A program made the translations under genes and the position numbers. The notes under the pieces are model-generated. The model was not told the origin of the DNA and did no database searches. It was given only the letters and a program-made list of their open reading frames with translations. From Massospora cicadina (lineage: Eukaryota; Entomophthoromycota; Entomophthoromycetes; Entomophthorales; Entomophthoraceae), in contig JAKSZP010013322.1 of assembly GCA_022478985.1 (NCBI GenBank), forward strand, positions 86,064 through 150,063: 64,000 nucleotides of DNA, given 5' to 3'. Of the stretch, positions 11,276-23,119 are shown in pieces. Position 1 is the first letter of the stretch. Each line of letters starts with the position of its first letter.

Positions 11276-12484
11276 TGTTGTGATTGGTTTGACCAGCCAT
11301 CTGGTTATATATTTTTATTTATTTAGGGGAAAATTGACCAGGGGACAAGCACTTCTGATATAGTGAGGAAACTAATGAAATCTGACAATTAAAGACACCC
11401 CAGAGGGTATAAGCCCCTCTTGTTGTCTCCAGGATCACCAAGATTAGGACGGTAGGGAAGGGGAGTTATGCTGGCTTATTCTTGGATGCAGCATGTGTGA
11501 AGGAAAGGATCAACCTTTAGGAATCATATATAGAACCATGTGTTGATTGTCCTTCTGTTATGGGGGGTCATATGTCCAAACAGCCATGCTTGGAAATGTT
11601 CCAATATATGGCTGAGGAAGCGATGAATGGCTTCTTGGATTGTTGGCGCTGCTCCTGTGAACGATTCCAGTACCATTGTATATCTGGTTATATATTGATT
11701 CCTTAATTTTATATTTTAACTTATATAAGATACAGGGTTTGATTGATACTATAATATCTTGCCCTGTGCCCTAACTTTATAGGTACTAGCCAAAGCTAAA
11801 TTAAAATAATAATGGTAATTATTTTTAAGGCCCTTCATTCACTAGCAGTTACAACAGAAGATTTGATCTCTAAGCCCACAGGTGCAACTTATGTCTACTT
11901 GATTTATTGATCATTGTGGCTTGTGACCTCAGATTCATATCAATTATTTTATTATTAAAATGTTAATATTCTAAATTACCCTGAGCTGTCACATGATTAT
12001 TGGTAATAGGGTCCTATTAATATGGCCATCCTCAGGTGTCTTGATTTTATATTGGTAAATTGCTACTATTATGAATATAACCCAAGACCTAGGCATTTTC
12101 TTTCCTTACCTAAAAGTTGGATATTACCCTCTAGTTTTCTATTCTTAAGTGCTCCTTGGTAGCCAGAAATTTGCATCAATAAGAACTCTGTAAATGAGAA
12201 GGGAATACCTGATGAGGATTTCATCTGAAGGGGTATTTTTTCCAATGTAGCTGAGCCCAGACTACCCTGAAGATTAATTAAAGCGGGACTCTGTGCCACT
12301 GGAAGTATTATATACTATGGTATGCTCCTTGTTTTATCAACAAAACCCTTTTTCTGAGAATAAGGTTTTCTCTTGTAAAATTTTTTACAAAAAGTTGCTG
12401 TCATAAAACAGTACCTGGTCTTTTTGTGTGTATTGACCTGTGCACCTGAAATATGACACCCCTGAGATGATTTTTTGGCTTCCT
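11276..12484. other. Intergenic DNA, no gene seen
   Basis: This is moderately AT-rich sequence without a supported gene. Any reverse transcriptase of the minus-strand relic at 10390-11275 would be expected here, but I could not read a convincing RT block. A short frame at 12069-12299 shows no family features. Confidence 0.45.
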
Positions 12485-12495
12485 TTTTTAAGCTC

Positions 12496-12632
12496 TGTTT
12501 CTTTCAAGGGTGGTTAGCCTGGCAGGTAAAACTGCTTCCACCCTAGTGCAGGTTTTGAGTTCAAACTCTGTACTGGCTAGAGAAATTCTTGGTGTGGTAT
12601 ATTTGTCCCAAGGTCAACCCACCTCGAATATA
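12496..12632 (+). mobile_element. SINE copy 1 (tRNA-like), 11-bp TSD
   Basis: This 137-bp element is bounded by TTTTTAAGCTC at 12485-12495 and 12633-12643. It contains GGTGGTTAGCCTGG, resembling a pol III A box, and GAGTTCAAACTC, a good B-box match, about 35 bp apart, followed by a tRNA-unrelated body that ends AT-rich. A second copy lies in reverse orientation at 43965-44099, with its own TSD. Internal promoter boxes, small size and target duplications mark it as a SINE mobilised by a LINE. It lacks a full tRNA fold, so I do not call a tRNA gene. Confidence 0.82.
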
Positions 12633-12643
12633 TTTTTAAGCTC

Positions 12644-13230
12644 AATGGTGCTATGCTAAAGAATCCCAACAGTCAATACTTTAAGCCATCTAAGACTCAA
12701 GACAAGTATATTTTCTATCTTATACTGGTACAAGTCCCCGCTTATGTCCTATCAACTAGAGTATCTGTCCTATGGTAAGTATGGCGACATGAACTTATTG
12801 AAGTCAAATACCAAATTGAGATATTTAATTAATAATGTAATTTTTTTGTATAGAATAAGGTTTTTTATATGTCACATTTAACAATATAAACGTCAAAAGT
12901 AAAAAGATTAATTGAATTGAGGGGGAAATCCGAAAGGTAGTCTCTTGGTCAAGTGAGGCATTCTAAATGTTATAATGCCTTTGTAGCATATTTTTGATAG
13001 GGCAAAATTGTAAGTTGAATCTACCAAGTAAGATGAGACTTGGTATAGTTATTCTGATTCTTGTGCCTATTCTGATTCTTACCCTTCTTAAGGTTCATCT
13101 TAATAAAATGCCTCAAGTGCCACCTTAAATTATTGTCTCCTGACCTTCTGATGATCCATCATTTCAATTAGGCAGGATTTCTTTTCAGGGTATCTTAGTC
13201 TTTATTTAGTCTGACGGAATATTCCTTAGG
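12644..13230. other. Intergenic DNA, no gene seen
   Basis: I see no coding region, RNA gene or mobile-element boundary here. It separates the SINE from the minus-strand gypsy6 relic. Confidence 0.5.
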
Positions 13231-15090
13231 TCAAATTATGTCGTACTGACATTGATTTATCAGGTTATTATTGAGTAATTCCTTTAACCCCTTCTCAGGT
13301 CTAGATGTCAATTCAGTTGAGGAAGTTGAATGGCCTATTTTTCCCATCATGTATGATATCCTGTTATCTGACATCACCCCTTCAATAATATAGACAGAGG
13401 AGTACTGACACAAAAATTGGTTATGTATGCATTTGATTGTTACTCCAGTTTCTAAGGACTTGATTGAGTATTTGTCCCATGTTTATGAATATAGCATATG
13501 TATCATTCCATATAAAATCAATTTTTTCTCCTTGTGATGCTATAAAATAGTGATAGTAAAGGTCTAAGTCAAAATATCAAAGCCAGGTAGTGGTTGGCGA
13601 GATGTATTTTCTTCTTGACCTTCTCTCATAACTGTCTTGGCTAAATTCATCATAGCCTCTGATTGGGCATGTATAATCTTCTGGCTAATCTTATGGCGCT
13701 TTCTAAGGCTCTTTGCAATTATCACTGATAACTTCACAAGTTAATAAAGACAGGATTTCAGGTTCTCTTCTGTATAAGGCCTTGAAGAGATATTTTATAG
13801 TTTAATGGAAACTTATCCTGTAAGCCATTAACGCACTTGAAAGTTATTAGTCCCAGGGTTATGGATTGGTAGTGGCCGTCTTACATAATATTAATACTAA
13901 CGTTCCATTCGCTATCTTTATAATCTCATTAGTCAATGTACATTAGTAGATGGGTTTAGGGCGCTGAAATTACCTGTTGGGTTCCCAGGCTCATAACTAT
14001 GATCCTCACAACTATTGAAGAAAGTTCTTCCCGTTATCACATAGAAGTACCTGCGTGAAGCTATGCCTAGTAATTATAATTTGTCATAAAAAGTTAGCAG
14101 TAGATTTGGTGGTCTGCGCAGGTTTGGTGATTGCTTCAACGAACTTTGTGAAATAATCAACCCAACAAGGATGTATTGGTTCTCTCCTGAGGATTCAGGT
14201 AATGACCTATGACGTCTAAACTGATGGTATCAAATGGCTGCTGAAGGGGCATGGGCTGAACTTGTACTTAGCCTTATGCAGCGTCTGCTTTTTACAAGTG
14301 ATGAAAACATTTAAGACCTACTACAGAGTCCAGTATTCCTTCCCAATAGTAGCAATTCTTGATCTATCTGTATGTTTTCCTGTCTCCTCCATGTCCTAAA
14401 GTATTGCGGGCTTATATTATAACTACTCCCATTCCAAAGGTCGCAAGTAAGGTAGCCAGCCAATTCCAACTTTCTTGTAAAGTAAACTGTCAAAAGCCTT
14501 TGTATTTTTAGAACGTCATTTTAGCATCTTATAAACCATTCATATTCATCCTTCGAAGGTTCTGGCTTCATTAGTAGGTCGTGTAATTGTTCAGCTTTGC
14601 TATTGTCTAGATATAGTAGGGGCTGTTGAGTCAGTCCATCTACATTCATGTGCTTCATTCCCACTCAGTGGACAGTGTTCTTGTCATAGTGCTTAAGTTT
14701 GAGAGACCAACAGGCTAGTCTTACTGTCAAATCTTTCATGATTTGCAGCCACTTTTAAGTATCTTGGTCTGTAACAACTTTAAAATTATACCATACAAGA
14801 AGTGTAATAAAGGTATTATCTAATTGTTGCCTTTCAACTCATGTTCAGATTTTTCAAACCCTGAGTTGAATCATCTTAGGGTTTCTTGCTTTAGATGGGT
14901 TTAGGCGCTGGGATGTGCCTCGCCTGTGCTATTCTTTTGACTCATAAGAGCTTAAAGAGTGGTGTGGGAAAGGCTCCCTAGAAGGGTGACCTTAAAGATT
15001 AAGCCTGAACGATTCCATACTTCATTTAGAATTCAATCTCTATAAAGTCCTCACCCCAAGAGTAGGTTACTACTGTGGCCTTAAGGCTAC
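13231..15090 (-). pseudogene. gypsy6 relic: RNase H C-terminus and integrase
   Basis: This is another decayed Ty3/gypsy pol fragment on the minus strand. The RNase H end is readable near 14560-14790 as KVVTDQDT, KWLQIMKDLTVRLACW, SLKLKHYDKN and GMKHMNVDGLTQQP. Around 14100-14260 the integrase start reads PFDTISLDVIGHYL, with the first catalytic Asp in LDVIG. A divergent tail continues to about 13231. Frames are interrupted many times. It abuts the 5' LTR of gypsy5 at 15097 in opposite orientation, so the two are independent elements. No LTR of its own was found. Confidence 0.72.
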
Positions 15091-15096
15091 CCTTAC

Positions 15097-15455
15097 TGTC
15101 AATTATGGTGGTTGAACAGAAAATAATCCCTTCACCAACCAACAAATCAGGCTGATTATCCTGCAAAACTTGGGCCAATTATTCTAATTCTCAACTAAGG
15201 CTGATTATTGTTTTATAGTTTAAGCCGAATATTTCAACGTCAAATTAACCCAATTATCCTCTTGACAGCTCTTGCCAAATATCCTTGTATAATTCGGGCT
15301 GTTTATACATGCAACAAACTTAATAATTGGTCCCAATTAGTTAGAAACAATATCGACCATTTACCTTAAGAAATCATCTGAGATCAATCAAAAAATAACC
15401 TCTAAAAATCCCATAGACAAATAGAATAATAATATTGGCATCATAATGTTGTAAT
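15097..15455 (+). repeat. gypsy5 5' LTR, part 1
   Basis: This is the first 359 bp of the LTR, starting TGTCAATTATGGTGGTTG. It aligns with 37874-38241 (TGTCAGATTCTGGTGGTTG start), including CATGCAACAAACTT and TGGTCCCAATTA. It is interrupted at 15455 by X2 and resumes at 17375. Confidence 0.88.
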
Positions 15456-17363
15456 AATTTTTCTTTCCACTTGATCTCACTTTAGAGCGAATTTTATAAA
15501 GAAGAGATTTTATTACCACCATCTGGCCACACCAGTTTTTCTATTTATGTCCGCAGATCTACCGCCTGCTGCTCCAATGTGAGGTAGCGATGCTCCACCA
15601 CCTAGCATTTTCCAGCCTTTGGGAAAACGCTTTTGCACAAGGTCAAATAGCCCACCATCTTCTTCTGGCCGTTTTTCCCCCACGGGACTTAGCACTCCAC
15701 CTGGAGTGCATTCACTCTTCTTGACCCCATCCTCTCGCCCTCCCTTGCTCTGATATCCAATTTTTCCTATGAGTTGACTGCTGGCGTTTATTCCCATATG
15801 CTGACAAGGCAATTATCAAACTTGCCACTGCTGCATTTGCACCAGCTGGCTTTATCAATTTCTGCCCATTTAAGGGCTATTTTAATATTGGCTTCCAGTC
15901 AGAGGAGGACGCTGCAGCAGCGGCCTCTACTCCCCTTATCTATATAAACACTCCCATACTTACTACCCAAACCCGCCTCCCTTCAGACACCACAATGGTG
16001 ATGTCCTTTGCGTCCCTCCCTTCCCACCTCCCACCCCAAATCTTATATGAACAATTGATGGTGGGGCTTATGGCTTATGGCACTCAACCCAACCTCATCT
16101 TCACTGTTTCCTCTGGTGCAGAGCGCCTTCTGCACCTCGTGCCACTGCCACCATAATCCCATACCACCCTGCCATAGCCCAACAAATCCATGCTCATATT
16201 GCAGCGGCGCCTGAGCATTTCTTTTGAGCTTGGGTGGATAATGGTAACCAAATTCGTCCCCTCTGTTTTGGACTTGACATTAAAAAAATCCTGAAACAAG
16301 CTACTTCCTCTGATGTGGCTTCTGAGCCATATTCATATGATTTTGAATGGGGCGTTTTGTTGCCCCCTCCCACTCAACGTTCTCATTCAATGGACCAGAG
16401 TGGGAAATTGGGCCCCACAAAGTCACCCGCCCACATTAACCCACACTATCTAACCCACGCCAATCAGAGTCAGGCCTGGACCACCATTTGCACCCAAGCA
16501 GCCCATTTAACTCCTACATACCCCAATTCTACTTCCACTATTCATGTGAACTAAAATCCATGGGACCTATTGGCTGAGATTGAAGAGTCAGGTAACGTTA
16601 TAAAAAATGAGGAATCTGGTGAACCTCTCAGCCAACTCAATTATGGTTGGGCCAAATTTTAAAATTCTGATTTTGACAAAATCCCATCCCTCAAGCGATT
16701 TGCTCCAAAACCCAATACCATCTCCTACCAAAATGACCACCAGCTCACCTTATCAGCGGTGGCCTCACCCCATTGCCCAGATCTCCGCAAAGCAGTGGCC
16801 CAATCAGTGGTTCAATTCCATGAAGTGATTAGCATAATTAACTAAACCTCTGATTTCCCTGAAGCAGCATGAGCGAAATTACCAAATTGTATGAGGATGC
16901 TGGAGCCGCTATCATGCATGTTGAAAAACTATCAGATTTTGACCCAACTGCTAAAACACCTAAAAAAATACAACCATTATTTACCAACTCCCCAAAGCCT
17001 GCATTAAAGATGAACATCATGTTGCAAAATTAGTTGAAGCTGTCTTCCAAGCTGATCTTGAGGAAGGTAACTAATTTTTAGCCACATCCACTCCTAACCA
17101 TGCTGATGCCCCAACGACCTGGATCTCCGCTTTTGCCCATTTCTATAACTAAACTGATCCTGTCATGAAGAATATGTCTGTAGAAGAGCTGCCAGACCCC
17201 CCACCCCCTGCCATGGTGGGTTATGGTATTCCGCTTTCCACCTGGTTGGAGGTTTTATTTTTGGTTTATTGTTCTGTTTGTTCATTCATTCAGTTCTTTT
17301 TCTCATTGAGTATCAGTATTGTCTGTCACCTGGTTGGCTTACTTTGAATAAATTTAAATCATA
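15456..17363 (+). mobile_element. X2: 1.9-kb LINE-tailed element inside an LTR
   Basis: AATGTTGTAAT flanks this insert at 15445-15455 and 17364-17374. The empty site is visible in the 3' LTR near 38226 (ATGTTGTAATCAATTTCC). The insert ends CTGGTTGGCTTACTTTGAATAAATTTAAAT, an A-rich tail. The 3' LINE2 ends read CTGGTCAGCTTCCCAAAATAAAA and GGTCAGCCTTCCCCGCAATAAA, which look related. X3 at 63451-64000 shares the same 3' part. The body codes for a broken unknown protein and holds no RT, so X2 is non-autonomous. Confidence 0.82.
15826..17347 (+). pseudogene. X2 unknown protein, broken
   Basis: The reading frame shifts several times. Readable parts in order are LATAAFAPAGFINFCPFKGY, SEEDAAAAASTPLIYINTP, SLPSHLPPQILYEQLMVGL, the open frame 16234-16554 with ILKQATSSDVASEPYSYDF, then KLVEAVFQADLEEGN and finally VEELPDPPPPAMVGYG near 17190. 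The last proline block precedes the 3' tail and is also in X3. Parts resemble the X1 protein. I recognise no enzymatic motif. It may be a gag- or ORF1-like protein of a LINE-dependent element. Confidence 0.5.
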
Positions 17364-17374
17364 AATGTTGTAAT

Positions 17375-18136
17375 CAATTTCCCGCCCTATGACAAATTTT
17401 GTATGTTGATCCTCATAATTGTTATAATAGCACTTGCATATGGAGTTCCCAAATGGGAGCATCTAGTGCTATTGAGAGAGGCCTGTCTATGCCCTGATTA
17501 GGGGTCATCATTTAATTGAAATTAATGCCAAATTTCCCATAAGTCATATCTTGTCAGCTATATGATGAAACTCAAATTGGGCTGCTCCTAGGACAATTTT
17601 GCACGTTTGTATTGCGATTTTTGCCCCTGAATTCTTGGATACGAAAGTATTTTGCCACCAATAGTCCTAGCAAAAGGCCATAATTGTATCAGTTCAAGGG
17701 CCAAACTGAGGTGGAAAATAATTATCTGCGGAAATTGTATGCTCAATATGTGGCCAGGAGATACCCTAGAGGTATAAATATCAGCGCCTGGCCTAATGAA
17801 AAATCATCATATAATATCTCTTAAAGCAAGTATATTCTCTTAATTCTCTTTATCTGGTTTTTACCAGAGTCTTTTCTTAAAGAGTTTTGACAAGCTGTCA
17901 ATTCAGAATTCTCATCTTGTATCTTTGCCTGCCTTGGTAGAAGTTCTCAAATTCATAGGGAAATTAAGCCCAAGATTGACCAAAAAAGTCGGATTTATTC
18001 AAATAAGCCTAGTGAGCTTCCAAACAGTTAAAGTACTATAAGACTCTGGCTAAATTGAGGATGTTTAAGCCAAACTTCTTCCTGATTAAACGTTCAGAAT
18101 TTATTAAATCAAGTGAGTTATCCTCAGAATTTAATA
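17375..18136 (+). repeat. gypsy5 5' LTR, part 2
   Basis: This is the rest of the 5' LTR, matching 38242-38997 in order: CAATTTCCC, GTGCTATTGAGAGAGGCCT, TGGGCTGCTCCTAGGACAA, TTTTGCCACCAATAGTCCTA, TTAATTCTCTTTATCTGG. It ends TTTAATA where the 3' LTR has TTTGACA, so the terminal CA was lost by transitions (G to A and C to T). The two parts sum to 1121 bp against 1124 bp for the 3' LTR. Confidence 0.9.
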
Positions 18137-18138
18137 AC

Positions 18139-18147
18139 TGGTGCTCA
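18139..18147 (+). promoter_or_regulatory. gypsy5 primer-binding site
   Basis: TGGTGCTCA follows the LTR end by two bases. The same nonamer follows the gypsy1 LTR at 25541-25549. It would pair with a tRNA 3' end reading TGAGCACCA, giving the minus-strand primer. The tRNA species is not identified here. Confidence 0.75.
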
Positions 18148-18171
18148 CTTAAAATTAGTGACACTCTTTGA

Positions 18172-20330
18172 AATGGACGCACACAGCCAGTTACTGGCAG
18201 ATTTAGCCAGAAGAAATAGCAACAGCAATATGGAAACTAGTGACAAGAAAATCTCTGAATATTTTAATACCATCCACCAAAGCTCTGATGCGGATACCTA
18301 TTATTCCCTAGATCTTATCACAGTGGGGTAGCTCATGCAGATACAAGCCCAATCAATCTTACATCTGAAAGCATAAAAGCTATTCTGGAAGCTTTAAATC
18401 AGAGATTTAGGATTGGTACTTCATAGGTTGATCCCTCCTTTGTCCTAATCTATTATCTTAAGGATCAGGCACTCAAGATGGAGATATACATGAAGTACTA
18501 TGATGCAACCATGGCACCTCTCGCCAGACGTCTCACAGACAGTCAAGAAACTAATGAATTCCTGGTTAACTTTTTCAACCCTCAATCTAGAAAACCCAGT
18601 GTTTCTTGCTAGAAAAACTCTGGAACTCACAGAAATTTATCATGTACAAGGGTTAGAACAAACTTCCCAAAATGCTCTACTGGACAAATTAAATTTCAGT
18701 TTTACTGAAGTCCAGAAAGTAATTGTGTATAATACAGGGCTTACCAATGAACCTCATCAAAGATTAAACACCCCTGAGGAGTTACTAAATGAAGGAGTCC
18801 CAGAAGGTGGCTGCAGAAGTTCTTGCTCACCATGGGCTATTGCACAAATGGGTACAAAACATGATACTCGTTGGCAAAAACTGAAACTCATTCTGATTTC
18901 CTAATATCTCAGACAGAACGACTCACCACACAGGCCACTTTGGGCTGAAGAGGGCACCTGGACTTATGTTCAAAAAACGTTAACTCTGAGAATTATGTTC
19001 AGACTGAGCTGGGTATTGTGAACAAAAACATCAAAGACCTTGAAGCATTACCAGCAGTCCTGAATAGGGATGAGAAGGATGCTCAGAATAAAGGGGAATT
19101 CTCAAAAATTTGGACCTTTGTGTCAAGATTGCAAGCCTGAAATACTGAAATTAATCAGGAAAATTGGGAACTCAGAATGCAATTATCAACTGCAAATTCC
19201 TGAGTAGATAGTATGACCAAAGATATTAAAAGCATAACATCCAATCAAGCTTTATTCAAAAAGGAACATGACAGCCTTAAAAAATAATTTGAATCCCTCA
19301 AAAAACGAAGCTGCCAGTGCTCACCAGCCCTGAAAATAGAGAAATTGAAAAAAGCTTGCCCATCACCCAAAAAATTGAGAAAAAAATCAAGGGCTGAATT
19401 AAAGTATTATAATCCAGAAGTTTGGAGCAATATCATGAAATTGAATTATCAGAAATTGACACTGATGCAGAAACTTATATTTTGAACATCCATCCTATGG
19501 CTAAAGCTCTGGCATCAATCCCAACTCCAAATACTTCCCAACAGGAAAGTGGCCAATTCTAAATGATGATATATCAAGGCGTTCAGGCACTAGATAAAGT
19601 GCAACACCTATGCCCAAAACAGGGTAAGATGACTTTAAACCATTGAACTTGCCAAAGTTTGATAGGGATGGGAACGTTCACTCTTGTCTCAAGCTATTTA
19701 TAAAAGCAATTTGGAGAGCATCAGACCATGAATAAGGATCAGCACTTATCAACTCACTTGAGGTCCATATCTGTGACATCGTTATGCCTTATCTGGGTGA
19801 CAATTGGTACTATTTGGATGCCAAAATTGCGGTGACAAAACAATTTGGAGGGCGTGAAAATTTAGAGGCCAAAACAAGAGAGCTTCTTAATATTTAATTT
19901 AATCAGAATGAGACTATTAAGGACTTTGCTGAAAGATTTTTCATGAGGCACAAGTCTTGCTCAGGTGCAATGCATTAGATAACTTTGACACTAAGATTTC
20001 AATGGAACATGCAGTAATGCCCTACCGTGACTTGCATTATGTCATGATACCTGCATTCAATAGAGAAATAAAAACTCAAGAGCTTACCAGTTACTAAAGT
20101 AGTTGTGGCCACATTTTTGATACTCCTGTTTGGCCCAAGGACCAGCAAAATTCCAATTTTTGGGCCCAAAAAGCAACACTATGTCTGACCAATGGAAAAA
20201 TTCCCAAACTATGAACCAAAAGTTCAGGCAAAAACAGCAGTTTGTGCCGATTACATGCCACAACTGTGGTTGAAAGGGGAATTTTGATAGCTAATGCTAT
20301 AGACGTTCATACAAAAAGCATGGGGTCAAC
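18172..20330 (+). pseudogene. gypsy5 gag, broken
   Basis: Gag forms the virus-like particle and binds the element RNA. A start-like MDAHSQLLADLARRN lies at 18172. A capsid-like block near 19640-19960 reads FKPLNLPKFDRDGN, INSLEVHICDIVMPYLGD, KDFAERFFMRHKSC. It is homologous to KKLPPFDQNGNIHGFFKQFE in gypsy1. Near 20250-20300 a degenerate zinc knuckle reads CHNCG-stop-KGNFDS-stop-C, in which the expected His is Asn. A coiled-coil-like, Lys/Asn/Ser-rich middle (18900-19600) contains many stops. Confidence 0.8.
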
Positions 20331-20779
20331 GTTGCTCTAGAAATTAACAGTGATAGTAAGGCGGGCAAAGAGCAGGTGGAGTAGAGGTAGAATGCTCTAA
20401 CTCCACCAATGTTCACCAAACCACTCCACCTGACCCTGGCCATCTCTTTAGGGCTGAAGATGTTGCCAAAGATAACCTCCACCATATTGTGACTAATGAT
20501 GTTCTTATGGGTACTACTCGTGCTAAATTTAAAGGCAACTAAACCCTTGAAAATTACCAAAGAAGCCCAAGCTGAGGTGTTAAAACCTTATGAAAACCAG
20601 ATTATTGATCAGGGTTTGGACCTCCAACCTGGATGTTCAACTGACCTACCTTTGCTTAATAATGTACAAGTAGCCATTCCCATGAAGACCTTAGCAGATA
20701 ACTTCCATATATTTGCTCAAGTCTGAAATCACATCTGGAAATTGGGAGCAATCACAGTATTAACACATTAAATACCTCT

Positions 20780-21280
20780 GAAAACTACTCTAAATGTACT
20801 CATGTGGACATAACAGTAAACAAGGTGCAAGTCCAAGACATCCTTGATAGCGGTGCCCCTATCAATATAGTCAGCACAAAATAGGTTAATAAGTTGAAAA
20901 TTGCACCCAATGTTGCCCACTGTCAGGAATATGGTACAGATGGAGCGAATACAACTAAATCGCTGGGTGCATACAGTACCCTACCTCTCAGATTCAGATC
21001 TAATGTATTGATGGCACCAGCCATAGTTTTGCCAAAAACACTCTATGATATCATAATTGGGACTGATTTTCTAAGGAGATATGGAGCTGTTACTAATCAT
21101 AAGGACGATACTCTCACCATTCTTGGCCAGGCTATCCCACTTTACTATAATAAGGATAGAGCAGCTGAGAAAAAGAAGCCCAGAATATTCATAAATCTGG
21201 TCTACAAAGACGGAGTAGTCCCAATTGATTATGTCAAAGAGCGATTAAAAATAAAAACACTACCCAAAACAGATCAATGA
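20780..21280 (+). pseudogene. gypsy5 aspartic protease and RT linker
   Basis: The retropepsin that processes the polyprotein is recognisable. ILDSGAPINIVSTK holds the catalytic Asp-Ser-Gly-Ala at 20846-20857. A stop follows at STK-stop-VNKL, then an open frame (20894-21280) continues with GAYSTLPLRF, APAIVLPKTLYDIIIGTDFL (the flap-side ILGxDFL-type block) and RRYGAVTNHKDDTLTILG. The gypsy1 protease at 27500-27810 is the closest relative in the window. The active-site tetrad is intact here but the frame is broken. Confidence 0.85.
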
Positions 21281-21639
21281 GTCAAAGGGCATCCCACTAT
21301 GGTAAAACCAGCACATTATTATATCATACAGAGATCAAATAATTATCCTGACTGGACTGACAATCAATATCCCAGAAGGTCTTTATGGTGAAGTATATCA
21401 ACCAAGGTCTAAATTTTGATTTGAGCTGAACATCGCCCCTGGTATAATCATTCCTGGGCATGGAGAAAGTCACATCTTGTGTGCAAACCTGAAAATTGGC
21501 CCATCTCCATCAAGCAACATCAAACAATTGCTTTTCTGCATCTGTTTGCCTACCATGGAAATTAACTCATTCCATGAGTTTGGAACTTTTGTCAAATTAG
21601 GGATTACTTGATAAGGACCTAATAGGCATTAATATTGTC

Positions 21640-22620
21640 CCTATGGACGATTTAAGCAACCTGACCAACTCTGAGAAAGGCCAAGCTCAGGAGTTATTTT
21701 CTTAATATTAAGAAATATTCTCACAAGATGATTTCAATTTGGGATGTGCTAAGGGTGTTGTCTACAATATTGATACTAGAGATCATAAACCAATTTGATT
21801 ACGCCTTATTAGACGCACAAAATCAACAGAAGAAGCTGTATCCAAGGAGATACTCCTTGATAGAACCATGGTAGTGCCTTCAAAAGTCCATGGGCGGCAC
21901 CAGTTTTAATAATGAAGAAAAATGATGGAAGCAATTGAGTAGTCATTGATTACCAGAAGTTAAAAAAATCATGAAGAAGGACTTGTACCCTCTGCCACAA
22001 ATTGATGGTACCTTGGACAGGCTAGGGGGAGTGAAGTTCTTCTCAGCAATGGAACTTATCAGTGGGTATGGCAAAAAAATATGTCCAAAGAGGAGCGCAA
22101 GAAATGTGCAATCATAACCCAAGAGGGCCTATTCCAGCTGACGAGAATGCCTCAAGGGCTCTGAATTGCCCTGGCTACCTTCCAGAGGGCCATGGACACA
22201 ATCCTGGGAGATTTGAATTTGCCATGTGTACTAGTGTACTTTGATGATATCAACATTTTCAGCCGCATTTTAACGACCACCTGGAACACTTAGAGGAGGT
22301 TTTCATAAGGCTAGCAGCTGCAAACTTAAAAATCAAGCCCAGAAAGTTCCAGTTCTTCCTTATCTGGCTGAAATTCCTTGGCTTTGTAATTAGTAAAGTA
22401 GGTCTTTGTCCACAATCCTCTAAGTTGGATATCATCTCCAAAATGAAATGGCCCAAATTCAAGCACAATATCCAATTAACCCTAGGCATGATTGGGTATT
22501 ATCGCCGATTTATTGCCAACTTTGCACAACTTGGAGAGCCGCTTTTCTATCTACTTAAGGATAAGATCCCATTTGACTGGACTCCAACTTTCCAAAATTC
22601 ATTTAATCAGCTCCAATTGT
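21640..22620 (+). pseudogene. gypsy5 reverse transcriptase, broken
   Basis: RT blocks appear in order: EIFSQDDFNLGCAKGVVYNID (21717 on), PVLIMKKNDGSN-stop-VVIDYQK (21907 on), DLYPLPQIDGTLDRL, FFSAMELISGY, then VYFDDINIFSR with the catalytic YFDD at 22237-22248, and GMIGYYRRFIANFAQL in the thumb (22425-22622). In SN-stop-VVID the TGA stands where gypsy1 has Arg, a CGA-to-TGA type change. Several frameshifts lie between blocks. The catalytic Asp pair itself is preserved. Confidence 0.88.
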
Positions 22621-23040
22621 AACTATTAGTCGCGCTTGTTCTTCAATATCTGGACTTTAATTGTGAATTTATTGTCCAGACTGACGCATCCCTAATAGCA
22701 GTGAGGGCTGTATTATCTCAGATCAGGGAAGACGGTGAAAAAAATCCAGTTGCATTTGCTAGCCAGACCTTAAATGTTCACAAAAGAAATTACACGGTGA
22801 TGGAATGAGAATGCTTACTGTCATATATGTTGCAAGCAATTTTAGGTCTACTTGCATGGCACTCATTTCAAAGTTGTTACTGATCATGCATCCCTAAGAT
22901 GGCTGAACAAATTATTGAGCCTGAGGGCTGATTAGTCCACTTGGCGGTAAAGATTTAAGCTTATGACTACACAATTGAGCATCGTGCTAGAGTAAAACAT
23001 CAAAATTCCAAGTGCCTTTCCCAACTGCCCACTATTGTAA
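22621..23040 (+). pseudogene. gypsy5 RNase H, broken
   Basis: RNase H removes the RNA strand during cDNA synthesis. After the RT thumb, the frame shows EFIVQTDASLIAVRAVLSQI (first Asp in TDAS), EKNPVAFASQTLNVHKRNYT, VME-stop-ECL and later a degraded HGTHFKVVTDHASL-like block near 22856-22900. Stops interrupt it at the end of the RT frame and near 22806. Domain order RT then RNase H then integrase is typical of Ty3/gypsy. Confidence 0.82.
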
Positions 23041-23119
23041 TACTTAGTCTGGCCGCTAATTAGTTGTTTAGAAAATGATCAGTGGAGAGTACCAAGATGA
23101 GCCTGAATACGTCCAAAAA

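Noticed and set aside
12496..12632. Possible functional tRNA gene
   Set aside because: Box A and B motifs exist, but no clover-leaf with acceptor and anticodon stems could be drawn, and the element is a TSD-flanked repeat.
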